The notes under the pieces: generated by a model
The model's database searches: none
What the model was told of the DNA's origin: nothing
The model's input: only the letters and a program-made list of their open reading frames with translations
In this document: positions 34,238 through 43,851 of the stretch, in pieces
Layout of the letters: each line of letters starts with the position of its first letter
Numbering within the stretch: position 1 is the stretch's first letter
Source: Flavivirga sp. 57AJ16
GTDB taxonomy: Bacteria; Bacteroidota; Bacteroidia; Flavobacteriales; Flavobacteriaceae
DNA: 64,000 nucleotides
Direction of reading: 5' to 3'
Assembly: GCF_028736925.1 (NCBI RefSeq)
Contig: NZ_JAQZAT010000011.1
Location: 124,001 to 188,000 of the forward strand
Position numbers and translations under genes: made by a program

Positions 34238-36190
34238 TTATTTTTTAATTTGTTCCTTTATTTTGTTTAAAGCTTCTTGATTGATCTTAATTTTATACTT
34301 TTTAGCCAAATCCTTTAGCCAGTTTTCTTCTTTAAAGACCTGGTAATCGCTTATAACTGTTCCCTTGGCTTCTTCTAGGGTTTGTTGCGTTTTTTGCAAT
34401 ACATTTTTAACTTGAACAATCGCGAAAGTACCATTATGAGCATACATCCTTGAAATCCCCTTTTTAAATTGAAAAGATTTAGGAAGCGCTTGATGCTCTG
34501 CATCCATAATACCAGAAGTAAACATCACTTCTATTTTATCATTACTATTTACGAGTCTTTTTATTTGGTCTAACGGCATCCCTTGGTCTAATAGTTTGGC
34601 TACTTTTCTTAATATTTTCTGCTTTGATGAAGAAGCTACCACAGCATCCACTCGTTGGGGCAAAACGTACTTATTTTTATGCGCTTTGTAAAAATCCTGA
34701 ATACCAATGGAATCTGTTTTAGCTGCATTCCAAATGGTGGTTTCCATTAAATCAAACAGTAACAAACCATCTCTATATTCATTAATAATGTGAGAAAATT
34801 CCTCGTTGTCGGTTTCCAAATTATCTTCACGATATTTTACTAAATTACTGTTTAAAAAATCTTTGTACTTTTCTAAAACAAGTGATCTTGATGATGTTTT
34901 TTGTGTGCCTCTTCCTTGTGTTTTTAATAAATAGCTTCCAAAATCTTTATACAAAAATTGTTTCTTACCAATTTTAACCAAAGGCTTATCTTTACTAAAA
35001 TCACCTGGTAACCGCCATGTTCTTTTATGATAGTCATCATTAAGTATAGATTCAAAATAATTTAATGCTGGTTGTTCCTTTTCAATATGATACTTTGTTT
35101 TTAATGATGTGTATAAGGCTTCATCAATTAGTTTAGAGCGATCATCTCGTTTTACCCTCCCTTCTAATTCTGGCCTGATAGCTTCAAATTCCGGTACTGG
35201 CTTTTTTGCAATTAATTTAGCAATATGCCATCCATATTTAGTTTTAAAAGGTTCTGATATGTCATTAACATTTTTTAAACCAAAAGCAACATCTTCAAAT
35301 GCTTGCGAGCCTAATTGTCCGCTTGAAAAAGGTTTTAGTACACCGCCTTTAGATGCAGAACTTTTGTCTTCTGAGAATTGTTTTGCTAAAACATCAAAGG
35401 CCTCTCCTTGATTTATTTTTTTATAGATATCTTGAATTCTTGCTTCCGATGCTTCGTCTAAAGCTCCTGCACTTTTTTCAGTGATCATAATATGCGCCAC
35501 GGTACGCTCCCCCCTCGATTTTCGCTTATCCAAAATATAAGCGATGTGGTATCCAAAACGTGTTCTGAAAGGTTTTGATATCTCTCCTACATTGGTATTA
35601 AAAGCAGCAGTCTCAAACTTATACACCATCCTAAAGCCAGAAAAGTAACCTAATGCTTCTCCAAAAACAGTTTGTCCGTTGTGCACTTCTTTTCTAACAA
35701 CTTCAAAGCCTTCGTTTAAAGCCCTGTCTCTAAGTTTCAAAATATTATTATAGGCTGCAAGTGTATCTTCTGGGCTTGCGTTTTCATCAACCTTTACTAA
35801 AATATGGTTTGCTTTTATATCATAGGAAATACGTTCATAAGCTTCCTTTACCATAGCATCGGTAACCTTAGCATCGGTCATAAAGCTTTTCGCTAATTGC
35901 TTTCTATAACTGGATAATTCTCTTTTATATGACGGCTTTTCGTGAAGCCCTAAAGCTCTCGCTTCTTTTAGCTTTAATTTATAATTGGTAAAAAGTGTTA
36001 AATACTCATCAACATCCTTTTGGGACTCATCTTGAACTAAGTCAAGGTTTTTATTATAAACCCGTAAAAATTCCGATGTGTAAACAGGCGTATCGTCAAC
36101 AAAAAAAAGAACATCTTCCTGAACAGATTGTGCTTTAACATTTAATATGAATGTGATTAACAAAAAAGTAACTAAAGATCTTAATGGCAT
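34238..36190 (-). CDS. Large periplasmic peptidyl-prolyl isomerase with two PPIC domains
   Basis: A 650-residue exported protein (signal peptide ends NVKAQ). After an N-terminal helical domain there are two parvulin domains: residues ~120-225 (KANHILVKVDENASP, FRTRFGYHIAYILDKR) and ~230-330 (RTVAHIMITEKSAG, SKGGVLKPFSSGQLG, FKTKYGWHIAKL). The C-terminal ~300 residues are a less conserved helical region with another domain-like segment. The first PPIC domain has lost several usual residues and may only bind substrate. First gene of the foldase-moxR operon, with a promoter at 36218-36248. Confidence 0.82.
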   Translation of the reverse strand: MPLRSLVTFLLITFILNVKAQSVQEDVLFFVDDTPVYTSEFLRVYNKNLDLVQDESQKDVDEYLTLFTNYKLKLKEARALGLHEKPSYKRELSSYRKQLAKSFMTDAKVTDAMVKEAYERISYDIKANHILVKVDENASPEDTLAAYNNILKLRDRALNEGFEVVRKEVHNGQTVFGEALGYFSGFRMVYKFETAAFNTNVGEISKPFRTRFGYHIAYILDKRKSRGERTVAHIMITEKSAGALDEASEARIQDIYKKINQGEAFDVLAKQFSEDKSSASKGGVLKPFSSGQLGSQAFEDVAFGLKNVNDISEPFKTKYGWHIAKLIAKKPVPEFEAIRPELEGRVKRDDRSKLIDEALYTSLKTKYHIEKEQPALNYFESILNDDYHKRTWRLPGDFSKDKPLVKIGKKQFLYKDFGSYLLKTQGRGTQKTSSRSLVLEKYKDFLNSNLVKYREDNLETDNEEFSHIINEYRDGLLLFDLMETTIWNAAKTDSIGIQDFYKAHKNKYVLPQRVDAVVASSSKQKILRKVAKLLDQGMPLDQIKRLVNSNDKIEVMFTSGIMDAEHQALPKSFQFKKGISRMYAHNGTFAIVQVKNVLQKTQQTLEEAKGTVISDYQVFKEENWLKDLAKKYKIKINQEALNKIKEQIKK

Positions 36191-36217
36191 GTGAGTGAAA
36201 AATTATTCAATGGTTTA

Positions 36218-36248
36218 CAAAAATAGTAATATAAACCTATATTGCAAG
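36218..36248 (-). promoter_or_regulatory. Promoter of the foldase-moxR operon
   Basis: Minus strand: CTTG (36248-36245), 19 bp, TATTTTTG (36225-36218). One mismatch from TTTG-N19-TAnnTTTG. It is 27 bp upstream of the start codon and divergent from the element at 36296. Confidence 0.5.
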
Positions 36249-36295
36249 TTGTTTTACAAACGATTAAAAAAGGCTTTTATTACGCTTTTTTAGAT

Positions 36296-36303
36296 TATAT
36301 TTG
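36296..36303 (+). promoter_or_regulatory. -7 element for the 78-residue protein gene
   Basis: TATATTTG matches TAnnTTTG. It overlaps the TTG at 36301 that would be the longest start, so the ATG at 36328 is preferred. No clear -33 box. Confidence 0.4.
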
Positions 36304-36327
36304 GTTCCATTTATTAGTTTCTTTTTT

Positions 36328-36564
36328 ATGCGCAAATTAAAGCTTATTTGGGATTTTTACGGCCCCAATGCTACTAAAATAGCACAACACCATGAGATTC
36401 ATTTAAAAGAATACATTCAATTAGAAAACCTAAATATTTCTATTACCGGTATTGAAAGTTTAAATGAGACACATGCTATAGCCTTTTTAGTTGTTGAGGA
36501 AAATAAAATGAAACCTCTAAGAGATGCCTTAAAACCACACCGTGGCCAGGTTTATAGTGTCTAA
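36328..36564 (+). CDS. Conserved small hypothetical protein (78 aa)
   Basis: From the ATG at 36328 the product is MRKLKLIWDFYGPNATKIA followed by a His-rich helix (HHEIHLKEYI) and a beta strand ending RGQVYSV. The alpha/beta pattern and the closely spaced histidines suggest a small ferredoxin-like or dimeric alpha-beta-barrel protein (inference). I recognise it only as a short conserved Flavobacteriaceae protein of unknown function. It is transcribed alone, convergent with guaB. Confidence 0.62.
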   Translation: MRKLKLIWDFYGPNATKIAQHHEIHLKEYIQLENLNISITGIESLNETHAIAFLVVEENKMKPLRDALKPHRGQVYSV

Positions 36565-36649
36565 ACACTCTTGTTGTTTAATTTATAAGCCTCTGGCAGC
36601 TCTTTATACCATTTCCCATTTTGAAAAATGAGTTCTATATAAAACGAAA

Positions 36650-38122
36650 CTATCTTGAATAATTGGGAGATTCTTTGGTAATGGTTACATCATGGGGATG
36701 GCTTTCATTAATGCCACTAGCCGTGATTTTTACAAACTGTCCATTTTCTTTCAATGTCTCTATATCTTTAGCACCGCAATATCCCATACCGGCTCGTAAA
36801 CCACCTATAAATTGATGAATGCTTTCGTATAAATCTCCTTTATAGGGCACTCTACCGACAATCCCTTCCGGTACCAACTTTTTAATATCGTCTTCGACAT
36901 CTTGAAAATAGCGATCCTTACTACCCTGCTTCATAGCTTCGACAGAGCCCATACCTCGGTAAGATTTAAATTTTCTCCCTTCATAAATGATAGTTTCTCC
37001 AGGAGACTCTTTAGTCCCTGCCAATAGCGATCCTAACATCACCGTATCTGCTCCTGCTGCAATCGCTTTTGGAATATCCCCTGTATAACGAATACCACCG
37101 TCTGCAATTACCGGTACGCCAGTACCTTTTAAAGCAGCAGCAACTTCTAAAACCGCAGAGAATTGTGGAAACCCTACACCTGCAACCACACGTGTGGTAC
37201 AAATTGAGCCTGGTCCAATACCTACTTTTACGGCATCTGCTCCTGCATCAACTAAATATTTTGCGGCAGTAGCTGTGGCAATATTACCAACTATAACTTC
37301 TAAACTTGGAAACTTGGCTTTTATGTCTTTTAATACGCCAACCACACCTTTAGTATGACCATGTGCCGTATCAATAACAACGGCATCAACGCCTGCATTT
37401 ACTAAAGCTTCTGCCCTATCAACAGCGTCACCAGTAACACCTATGGCAGCGGCAACACGTAAACGTCCATATTGATCTTTATTGGCTATTGGTTTCTGAC
37501 TAAGCTTCGTGATATCCCTAAATGTAATTAAACCAGATAATTTATAAGCATCATCAACAATAAGCAATTTTTCGATTTTATGTTTTTGAAGGATTTGTTC
37601 GGCATCTTTTAAAGAAGTACCAACAGCTGCAGTTACCAGGTTTTCACCGGTCATAACCTCGACAATGGGCCTTGAGTTATTATGTTCGAAACGTAAGTCA
37701 CGATTGGTTACTATACCTTTTAAAGTCCCTTCTGCATCTACAATGGGAATCCCTCCAATACCATGTTCTGCCATATTTTGTTTGGCATCTTTAACATTAG
37801 CGGTAAGAGGCAGCGTAACAGGGTCCAAGATCATACCGCTCTCAGCACGTTTTACTTTTCTAACTTTTAAGGCTTGTGCCTCAATGGTCATATTTTTATG
37901 CAAAACACCAATCCCCCCTTCTTGTGCCATGGCTATAGCCATTTTACTCTCGGTGACCGTATCCATTGCTGCCGAAATAATAGGCACATTAATAGTAATG
38001 TTACGAGTAAATTTTGTTTGAATATTAACTTCGCGTGGAAGAACTTCTGAAAAAGCTGGAACTAAAAGGACGTCATCGTAGGTTAATCCTTCTCCTACTA
38101 TTTTATTTTGATGTGCAGTCAT
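36650..38122 (-). CDS. guaB: Inosine-5'-monophosphate dehydrogenase
   Basis: A 490-residue enzyme that oxidises IMP to XMP with NAD+, the committed step of GMP synthesis. The catalytic Cys308 is in GPGSICTTR, followed by the flap region. [19 protein letters not shown] marks the N-terminus. Two CBS domains (about 95-210, e.g. [22 protein letters not shown]) are inserted in the barrel and normally bind adenine or guanine nucleotides for control. Single gene, with a TATATTTG promoter element and a leader hairpin. Confidence 0.96.
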   Translation of the reverse strand: MTAHQNKIVGEGLTYDDVLLVPAFSEVLPREVNIQTKFTRNITINVPIISAAMDTVTESKMAIAMAQEGGIGVLHKNMTIEAQALKVRKVKRAESGMILDPVTLPLTANVKDAKQNMAEHGIGGIPIVDAEGTLKGIVTNRDLRFEHNNSRPIVEVMTGENLVTAAVGTSLKDAEQILQKHKIEKLLIVDDAYKLSGLITFRDITKLSQKPIANKDQYGRLRVAAAIGVTGDAVDRAEALVNAGVDAVVIDTAHGHTKGVVGVLKDIKAKFPSLEVIVGNIATATAAKYLVDAGADAVKVGIGPGSICTTRVVAGVGFPQFSAVLEVAAALKGTGVPVIADGGIRYTGDIPKAIAAGADTVMLGSLLAGTKESPGETIIYEGRKFKSYRGMGSVEAMKQGSKDRYFQDVEDDIKKLVPEGIVGRVPYKGDLYESIHQFIGGLRAGMGYCGAKDIETLKENGQFVKITASGINESHPHDVTITKESPNYSR

Positions 38123-38125
38123 GAT

Positions 38126-38155
38126 GCAATTACGTTATAATTGCGTGCAAATATA
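38126..38155 (-). promoter_or_regulatory. guaB -7 element and leader hairpin
   Basis: TATATTTG on the minus strand at 38155-38148 fits the -7 consensus. Between it and the start codon lies the inverted repeat GCAATTA / TAATTGC (38126-38144), which would form a hairpin at the very 5' end of the mRNA or serve as an operator. A role in purine control is inference. Confidence 0.4.
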
Positions 38156-38181
38156 CAACTAAATTCTAAGATAATATGATA

Positions 38182-38889
38182 TTATTTATATCTGTTTTCA
38201 CAATAAGGCCTAAGCACTTCAATAGCATAATTATAACGCATTTCTGCTTTTAAAAGGTTGCCTTTAAATCTGATAGCTTTTGGCACCAAGAGTCCATATA
38301 AAAACTTTCCTTTAGCAATACGCTCTAAAATCTTTAAATTACCGTCATCCATCGTTTTATAGATACCATGTAGCCATTCGTATTGTTCTTTTTCAATTAT
38401 GGTCCTATCCCATTCCAAAGCCTTCCCTGCTTTTAATATTGATTGGGAATTATAAAGTCCTTGTAGTTCAATAAATGCATTATTAAAAACGATTTCACTT
38501 CCTTTTCTTGCATAGGATCTTATATCTTTTTTTGAAAATACCGAATAAGGAAACACCTCCATAAGGTGCATTTTTTTTGAAATAAAATGGGCCATTTTCA
38601 CCCAAATAATCTCGTGCTCCTTCTTATCCAATTCACTAAAAAGCCATTTATAAAAATCGCGTCGTTGGGAAATGCTCTTATACTCTTGCGGTAAATTGTT
38701 TTTAAGGTTAAATAGATTAGCCTCTTGCCACACCAAAGTGTTTTTTACTCTATCCAGCTTTAACCAATCGGAAGATGATAGCGTTTCTTTTTGGGTCTCT
38801 TTTTTATAGACCCTAAGGCTCTTCCACTCTTTTGCTAATAGTAAAGGTGCGTTTAGGAATATAATCAATATAAAAATTAAAAACCTCAT
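38182..38889 (-). CDS. Secreted hypothetical protein (235 aa)
   Basis: A 235-residue protein with an N-terminal signal peptide (FLIFILIIFLNAPLLLAKEW). The mature part is helical, with conserved-looking WLKLDRVKNTLVWQEAN, RRDFYKWLFSELDKKEHEIIW and SYARKGSEIVFNNAF segments. I do not recognise a characterised domain. Similar Flavobacteriaceae proteins are named only as hypothetical. It lies 59 bp upstream of guaB on the same strand, but guaB has its own promoter signal, so they need not be linked. Confidence 0.6.
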   Translation of the reverse strand: MRFLIFILIIFLNAPLLLAKEWKSLRVYKKETQKETLSSSDWLKLDRVKNTLVWQEANLFNLKNNLPQEYKSISQRRDFYKWLFSELDKKEHEIIWVKMAHFISKKMHLMEVFPYSVFSKKDIRSYARKGSEIVFNNAFIELQGLYNSQSILKAGKALEWDRTIIEKEQYEWLHGIYKTMDDGNLKILERIAKGKFLYGLLVPKAIRFKGNLLKAEMRYNYAIEVLRPYCENRYK

Positions 38890-38940
38890 CGTTTATAAAA
38901 CTAAACAATTAGCAGTCATATTTATCACAAATTTTAAATA

Positions 38941-39141
38941 ATGCCATTTATAATAAAATCAATGAAGTATTATGAGGTTATTGATGTAATTTCCATCTCT
39001 TTATTTGAAGCTATTAATAGCAACCCCAACGGGGTTAATCCACTTCATCTAAAACTTAACGAATTAGCTATATTGTTTAGCGGAGACACTAGAAGTATTC
39101 TTTCTATTATAATAATCTCTACCGACAACAATGGAGATTGA
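38941..39141 (+). CDS. Doubtful 66-residue ORF in a 500-bp gap
   Basis: An ATG-initiated frame in the gap 38890-39389 encodes a 66-residue peptide (starting MPFIIKSMKYYEVIDVISI, ending STDNNGD). Composition is plausible for protein, but no family, ribosome site or promoter is visible, and the 3' side runs into an inverted-repeat element. It may be a decayed gene or chance. Confidence 0.2.
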   Translation: MPFIIKSMKYYEVIDVISISLFEAINSNPNGVNPLHLKLNELAILFSGDTRSILSIIIISTDNNGD

Positions 39142-39156
39142 TTAAAATAAACAAGG

Positions 39157-39343
39157 TCTGAAAAGTGCCATTCTGAATATTACCGAGAAACAAAATATAT
39201 TTTGTTTAGAAGGTAGCAGCGAAGCTGTGAAGAATCTCTTAAAAACATAATATATTGATTTAAAAAATAATAAGATTCTTCGCTATAGCCTGTACTGAGG
39301 GTAGTCGAAGTACTCTGAATGACAAAACATATTACTTTTCAGA
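39157..39343. repeat. Palindromic dispersed repeat (AGAATCT/GTCATTC type)
   Basis: Outer arms TCTGAAAAGT (39157-39166) and ACTTTTCAGA (39334-39343) pair perfectly. Further in, GAAGAATCT and AGATTCTTC pair (39229 and 39272). Near the right end CTGAGGGTAGTCGAAGTAC resembles the TGAGCGCAGTCGAAG core of the MITE-like elements. It is the kind of small intergenic palindrome found in many copies in Bacteroidota chromosomes. Confidence 0.6.
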
Positions 39344-39389
39344 TAGCCTCATTTGACGGTTACAACTCCTTAAAAGCTATCATCTATTC

Positions 39390-39839
39390 TTATTTATAAT
39401 TCTCACGAGCTTTCTTTGCCCAGGCGATTAAAGCTTCTTTTTCTTCCTGAGTGATAGAGCCATGCATCCACGTATAAGAGCTCAATGGCATTTCTCCTTC
39501 TTCTACTTCTTCTACTAACTCTTCTAATTTATGATCTTTCTTTTTATCATTATATGTATCCCATTTAGATACATTAAAATGTTCATTACCTTCTTCTATA
39601 TGATGACCTATCCAAAAAGATACCGGTGCTACTTCTGTATACCACGGATACGTTGTCTTATTGCTATGGCAATCGTAGCATTGTGCTTTTAAAATTTTAG
39701 CTACTTCTGTATTGGGTTTAGTTTCCATTTCAAATGCTGCTACGTCCCTAAGCTCTGCATTATTCTTTTCTGGTCTGTAAAATTGAATTAAAACCAAAGC
39801 TACCAATAATACAATCAGTCCTTTTTTTATTGTTTTCAT
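39390..39839 (-). CDS. Haem-binding domain protein
   Basis: A 149-residue protein with a membrane-anchoring or signal helix at residues 5-20 and a single CxxCH haem site (Cys54-Tyr-Asp-Cys57-His58), followed by PWYTEVAPVSFWIGHHI. This matches the Pfam haem-binding domain of short c-type cytochrome-like proteins, facing the periplasm. It is 12 bp after the TonB receptor gene on the same strand, the last member of the iron-uptake locus, and could take part in ferric reduction or haem handling (inference). Confidence 0.82.
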   Translation of the reverse strand: MKTIKKGLIVLLVALVLIQFYRPEKNNAELRDVAAFEMETKPNTEVAKILKAQCYDCHSNKTTYPWYTEVAPVSFWIGHHIEEGNEHFNVSKWDTYNDKKKDHKLEELVEEVEEGEMPLSSYTWMHGSITQEEKEALIAWAKKARENYK

Positions 39840-39851
39840 TTATTATCAAGT

Positions 39852-42275
39852 TTAAAATTTAACCTGCAATGTAGCATAAAAATTTCTAGGAGCAGATGGA
39901 ATAATTCCCGGACCGGGATATCCAGTAGCTCTTCTGGTAAAATAACTATTGTCTAAAGCATTGTTAATCCCTGTTTCTAACTTAAATCGCTTGTAACTAT
40001 AAGACAGCGATACATCTAGAATATCGTATTCTGGAATTTCACCTACGACTCCGCTTAAACTTGCAATTGTAGAATTAGTTGCATCTGTAAATTGTTTTCC
40101 TAAGTATGTATATTGAATACTGGCCAATAAATTTTTGTATCCTCCTTGTAAGCCTGTTTTTAAATTTAAATCTGGAATAAACTCTACTTGATTCCCTTTA
40201 ATACCTGATTGCTCTGAAGCTGTGTATTCAGAGTTTATAATGGATGTATTAATAAAATAATTCAGTTTAAAATTATTATCTAAACCAAACAATTTCTTTA
40301 GATTAAAATCGAACAATGACTCGATGCCATACATGATGGCATCACCAACATTTCCACGTTCGCTAATAACCCTTCCATCTGGCAATCCTTTTTGAACAAA
40401 GCCAATTCTACCATTATAGAACAATCCAAAAACACCTAAATCGTAAGACACCAAACTTTTGTAGTTACCACGAATTCCCAAATCTGCGGTAAAGCCTTCT
40501 TCATCTGTAATATCGGGGTTTATAGAAAATGCTGGATTAGTAATATTAATATCTGAAAAAGTTACAGAACGGTAATTTTGAGAAATATTTCCGTAAAGTT
40601 CAAAACCAGAACTGGCTTTATAACTTAAACCCAAACCTAATAAGACAAACGAACGTTCAAAGCTATTATCATCTTCTACTGTTTCTTCAAAAATAACATT
40701 CCCAGCTCCATCAGTATTTATACGCTTAAAATACCCGTCGCTTTCAGTTTTTATATATTCAAATCTAAATCCAGGCGTTATAGAAAATTTATCCGATACA
40801 TAAAATATATTCTCTCCAAATATCGCAACATTTACGTTTGGTAAATCAAATTCCGACTGATTAGGGTAGTTAGGAAAATGATCTGTTGCAAAATCAAAAT
40901 CTGGCCCTATACCATCACTTCCTGGTCCTTGTTTTTGGTAATTATTTGCCTTATAAAATTTGGTACCAATTAAAAATGTAGCATTCTTGTTAAACAACTT
41001 GTATTTACTCAATAATCTGGACTCAAAACCAAAATTTTTAAAGTCTCCCTTTATTAAATCCCGTTCGGTGTTTGGATCAACTTGGTTTACCCTGTTCGTT
41101 CTAAAACCTAGTGCATCGCGCGATGCATTTAAACCAAAAAAATTAAACGTAAAGTTTGTTTGTTTTGAAAATTCATGCGCAAATTTTAAGTTATATAATA
41201 ACCAATCTACTTCAAACCAGTTACGCGATCTATTACTCTGCAAAGGGTTTTCATCAAACATTTGATCTGTTAAACCACCGCCTTGCTGAGCCAGATATCT
41301 TAAATAAGACACTTCGGCCGATAATGACGTCTTTTCTGTAAATTGATATCCCAAATGGGCAAATACATTTTTAGATTCAAATTCTGAATTTGGTCTAAAA
41401 CCATCACCCTTTTTGTAATTAAAATATGTGTAATAACTCCATTTGTTCTTAGTACCGCTTAAACTAGTAAAATTGGTATACAAGCCAAAACTTCCAAGTG
41501 TATTTCTAGTTATTATTTCTAAAGGTTTGCTTTGCTTTGGTGATTTCATTTTAAAATTCACCAAACCACCAAATTGTGTCCCATATTGCAAGGAAGCTGC
41601 ACCTCGAATTATTTGTATCTCTTCTAAACCTTCTGATGCTGGTGTATAATAACTCTCTGGGTATCCTAAAACATCTGCACTAATATCATATCCATTTTGT
41701 CTGGTGTTGAAATTCGCAGTTCGATTAGGATCCAGTCCCCTACCTCCAATATTCAACTGTAACCCCGCATCGTCATTTTGATAAATATTTAATCCTGCAA
41801 CCTGGCTGTAAATTTGCCGTGAATTATTTGAAGCCAGGTTTGCCATTGATTGATCTACTAAAATAACCTCGGTTTTTTTACCTGCATAAATAGCTGTTTC
41901 TTCGACATCGTTTAATCGTTTTAACTCAAAAATCCGTTGTCTATTTGCAGTAACTATCACCTCCGAAAGTTCTGTTGTTAAATCATCTAAAGCTATATTC
42001 AAATCCTGAGTGTTTTCGGTATTTATATTCACTTCTTTAATTTCATATTCAGAAGAAAAAAACACCAAGGTTATTTCTTTTTTGGACGTTTGAAATTCAA
42101 AATCCCCTTTTGAATTTGTAGTTGCCAATAAGCCTGATGTTTTATCATAAACACTTACACCTGCAATAGGTTTATTGTTTTTAGAAAATACAACACCCCC
42201 TTTGATGGTTTGTTGCGAGTAGAGAGATACACTAAAAATAAGTGCAAAAACAAGTTTACAGTCCTTTAATTTCAT
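39852..42275 (-). CDS. TonB-dependent outer-membrane receptor (FecA-like)
   Basis: An 807-residue outer-membrane transporter. Signal peptide to about residue 21, then a CarboxypepD_reg-like domain (KGGVVFSKNNKPIAGVSVYD ... TTNSKGDFEF), a plug domain (IYSQVAGLNIYQNDDAGLQL, IQIIRGAASLQYGTQFGGLV) and a 22-strand beta-barrel ending in NFYATLQVKF with the terminal Phe. The plug most resembles ferric-citrate type receptors. Its start lies 20 bp inside the end of the HTTM gene, so translation is coupled. Together with imelysin and a haem protein it suggests ferric-chelate uptake. Confidence 0.9.
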   Translation of the reverse strand: MKLKDCKLVFALIFSVSLYSQQTIKGGVVFSKNNKPIAGVSVYDKTSGLLATTNSKGDFEFQTSKKEITLVFFSSEYEIKEVNINTENTQDLNIALDDLTTELSEVIVTANRQRIFELKRLNDVEETAIYAGKKTEVILVDQSMANLASNNSRQIYSQVAGLNIYQNDDAGLQLNIGGRGLDPNRTANFNTRQNGYDISADVLGYPESYYTPASEGLEEIQIIRGAASLQYGTQFGGLVNFKMKSPKQSKPLEIITRNTLGSFGLYTNFTSLSGTKNKWSYYTYFNYKKGDGFRPNSEFESKNVFAHLGYQFTEKTSLSAEVSYLRYLAQQGGGLTDQMFDENPLQSNRSRNWFEVDWLLYNLKFAHEFSKQTNFTFNFFGLNASRDALGFRTNRVNQVDPNTERDLIKGDFKNFGFESRLLSKYKLFNKNATFLIGTKFYKANNYQKQGPGSDGIGPDFDFATDHFPNYPNQSEFDLPNVNVAIFGENIFYVSDKFSITPGFRFEYIKTESDGYFKRINTDGAGNVIFEETVEDDNSFERSFVLLGLGLSYKASSGFELYGNISQNYRSVTFSDINITNPAFSINPDITDEEGFTADLGIRGNYKSLVSYDLGVFGLFYNGRIGFVQKGLPDGRVISERGNVGDAIMYGIESLFDFNLKKLFGLDNNFKLNYFINTSIINSEYTASEQSGIKGNQVEFIPDLNLKTGLQGGYKNLLASIQYTYLGKQFTDATNSTIASLSGVVGEIPEYDILDVSLSYSYKRFKLETGINNALDNSYFTRRATGYPGPGIIPSAPRNFYATLQVKF

Positions 42276-43620
42276 CTTTAAAAGGTAATATCCAATACTT
42301 TGGTTTTAATGATTCTTTTTCGCGATATAAATCAACATTTTTATCTATAAAAAGTTGGCTTAACCGACCATTCAATGCGACATGGCTTTCAACAAAAACC
42401 TGAACATTTTCATGACCCTGTGATTTAAAATGATCTCCCAGATAATGTGCATATTCCAATATAAAATCTGGTTGAAAGCTCATTTGTTTTTCTTGAAATG
42501 AAGTTAAGAAATCTTTATTATCAACATAGAAAAAATCTCCAGTTTCGGCATTTGCAATTTTAAAAGTCGATATTCCCTTTTTTTCCATAAGCATAACGCG
42601 CCATGAGAAACGAAAACCTTCTTCAGTCCAAAACAATTCGTTTGGATATAACAAATATCTAAAAGGAAACAATAATTGAACTATAAAAAACAAGATTAAC
42701 AGTCTAGTCACTGGCTTTTTAAATTGATAATTATAGCTCGATTTTATATTCATAGTAGGGTTTGCAGCTCGGTTTTTAAAAATGCGCTTAAGAAAACCAA
42801 TAATCTTGATATGTAAATTAGCATCGAAGAAAATTAATGTTGACACAATCATGATAAATGGAAACATGCCTATTGGAAATAGGATGCGCGTAAATACATG
42901 AAATATGAGTACTAAAACGAAAGCAAAAACCCGAGTTCTCCTGTATAGTAATAAAAATGGAATCGTTAAATCGTAAAACATACCACTCCAGCTCATAGCA
43001 AAATGAAACCAATTTTGATGCATCAGGGTGTCACCAATTAATGGCAAATCATATTTAGACGGCAACCATATTTTTAAAGGCATGGCTTTAAATAGCCAAT
43101 CGCTATTTATTTTAGCTAAACCAGCATAAAAGTAGACAATACCCAATAGAAGTTTCACACTATCAATGGTCCATTTTGGGACCTTCTCAAATGTTTTTTT
43201 CCTTAAGATATTATCAACCGAAAAATGAGCATTAGCTGGTAAAAAAATCATTAAAAAGCTCAACAAACTTACAAAGTAATAATGATTTAGATACGTTGTT
43301 TTATCCATCAACTCGATGTAAGTAAAACTTAAAAAAAAAGTAATTATAGCTAATCTGTATTTAAGTCCAAACGCTACAAACAATGCCGAGACGCCACATA
43401 TAATAAAAAGTAAATATGTATACCCTCCCAATGGTTTTACCCATTCAAAACCATAATAAGAAAAATGGAATTTTGGCTGGATATATAAGGTTTCAATCCA
43501 ACCATGATACCAAAAACGGATCATACTAAAACACATCATAATACCAAAAACTATTCTAAACACTGCTAAAGGTGCTGCGTTGGTATTTTTACTTAAATAT
43601 GTTTTTATATCGAAATTCAT
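42256..43620 (-). CDS. HTTM domain (vitamin K-dependent gamma-carboxylase-like) membrane protein
   Basis: A 454-residue protein with about six to eight transmembrane segments and the HTTM signature: LAVFRIVFGIMMCFSMIRF at the start, LMDKTTYLNHYYFVSLLSFL, FYAGLAKINSDWLFKAMPL and a soluble tail with FWTEEGFRFSWRVMLMEKKG. The Lys and His residues of the carboxylase half-site region are visible (YAGLAKINSDW). Bacterial HTTM proteins are uncharacterised. Lying between imelysin and the TonB receptor, with overlap to the latter, it is part of the iron locus and could modify or stabilise a partner (inference). Confidence 0.82.
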   Translation of the reverse strand: MNFDIKTYLSKNTNAAPLAVFRIVFGIMMCFSMIRFWYHGWIETLYIQPKFHFSYYGFEWVKPLGGYTYLLFIICGVSALFVAFGLKYRLAIITFFLSFTYIELMDKTTYLNHYYFVSLLSFLMIFLPANAHFSVDNILRKKTFEKVPKWTIDSVKLLLGIVYFYAGLAKINSDWLFKAMPLKIWLPSKYDLPLIGDTLMHQNWFHFAMSWSGMFYDLTIPFLLLYRRTRVFAFVLVLIFHVFTRILFPIGMFPFIMIVSTLIFFDANLHIKIIGFLKRIFKNRAANPTMNIKSSYNYQFKKPVTRLLILFFIVQLLFPFRYLLYPNELFWTEEGFRFSWRVMLMEKKGISTFKIANAETGDFFYVDNKDFLTSFQEKQMSFQPDFILEYAHYLGDHFKSQGHENVQVFVESHVALNGRLSQLFIDKNVDLYREKESLKPKYWILPFKDEIKGL

Positions 43621-43801
43621 TCTATGAACTCATCTTCGCTTTTCTGTTTCCCGAAATCTGCATAGACAGGCATGTCCAAAATTTGTCCATATTTCGTTGC
43701 TTTTTTAGGCTTAGTTATGCTATACCTTTCAAAAATGGCCTCATCCAAACAAATTTTATCCCATTTTCGGTTAAAAACAAAAAATCAAAATGAGTCCTAT
43801 A

Positions 43802-43838
43802 CAAAAAAAGCTGTCTAAATAAAGACAACCTTTTTTTT
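43802..43838 (-). terminator. Terminator after imelysin
   Basis: In minus-strand RNA GTTGTCT pairs with AGACAGC (one G-U pair) around a six-base loop, followed by a run of seven U. It lies 14-50 bp past the imelysin stop and separates it from the HTTM-TonB part of the locus. Confidence 0.65.
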
Positions 43839-43851
43839 AATTTTCATTGTT

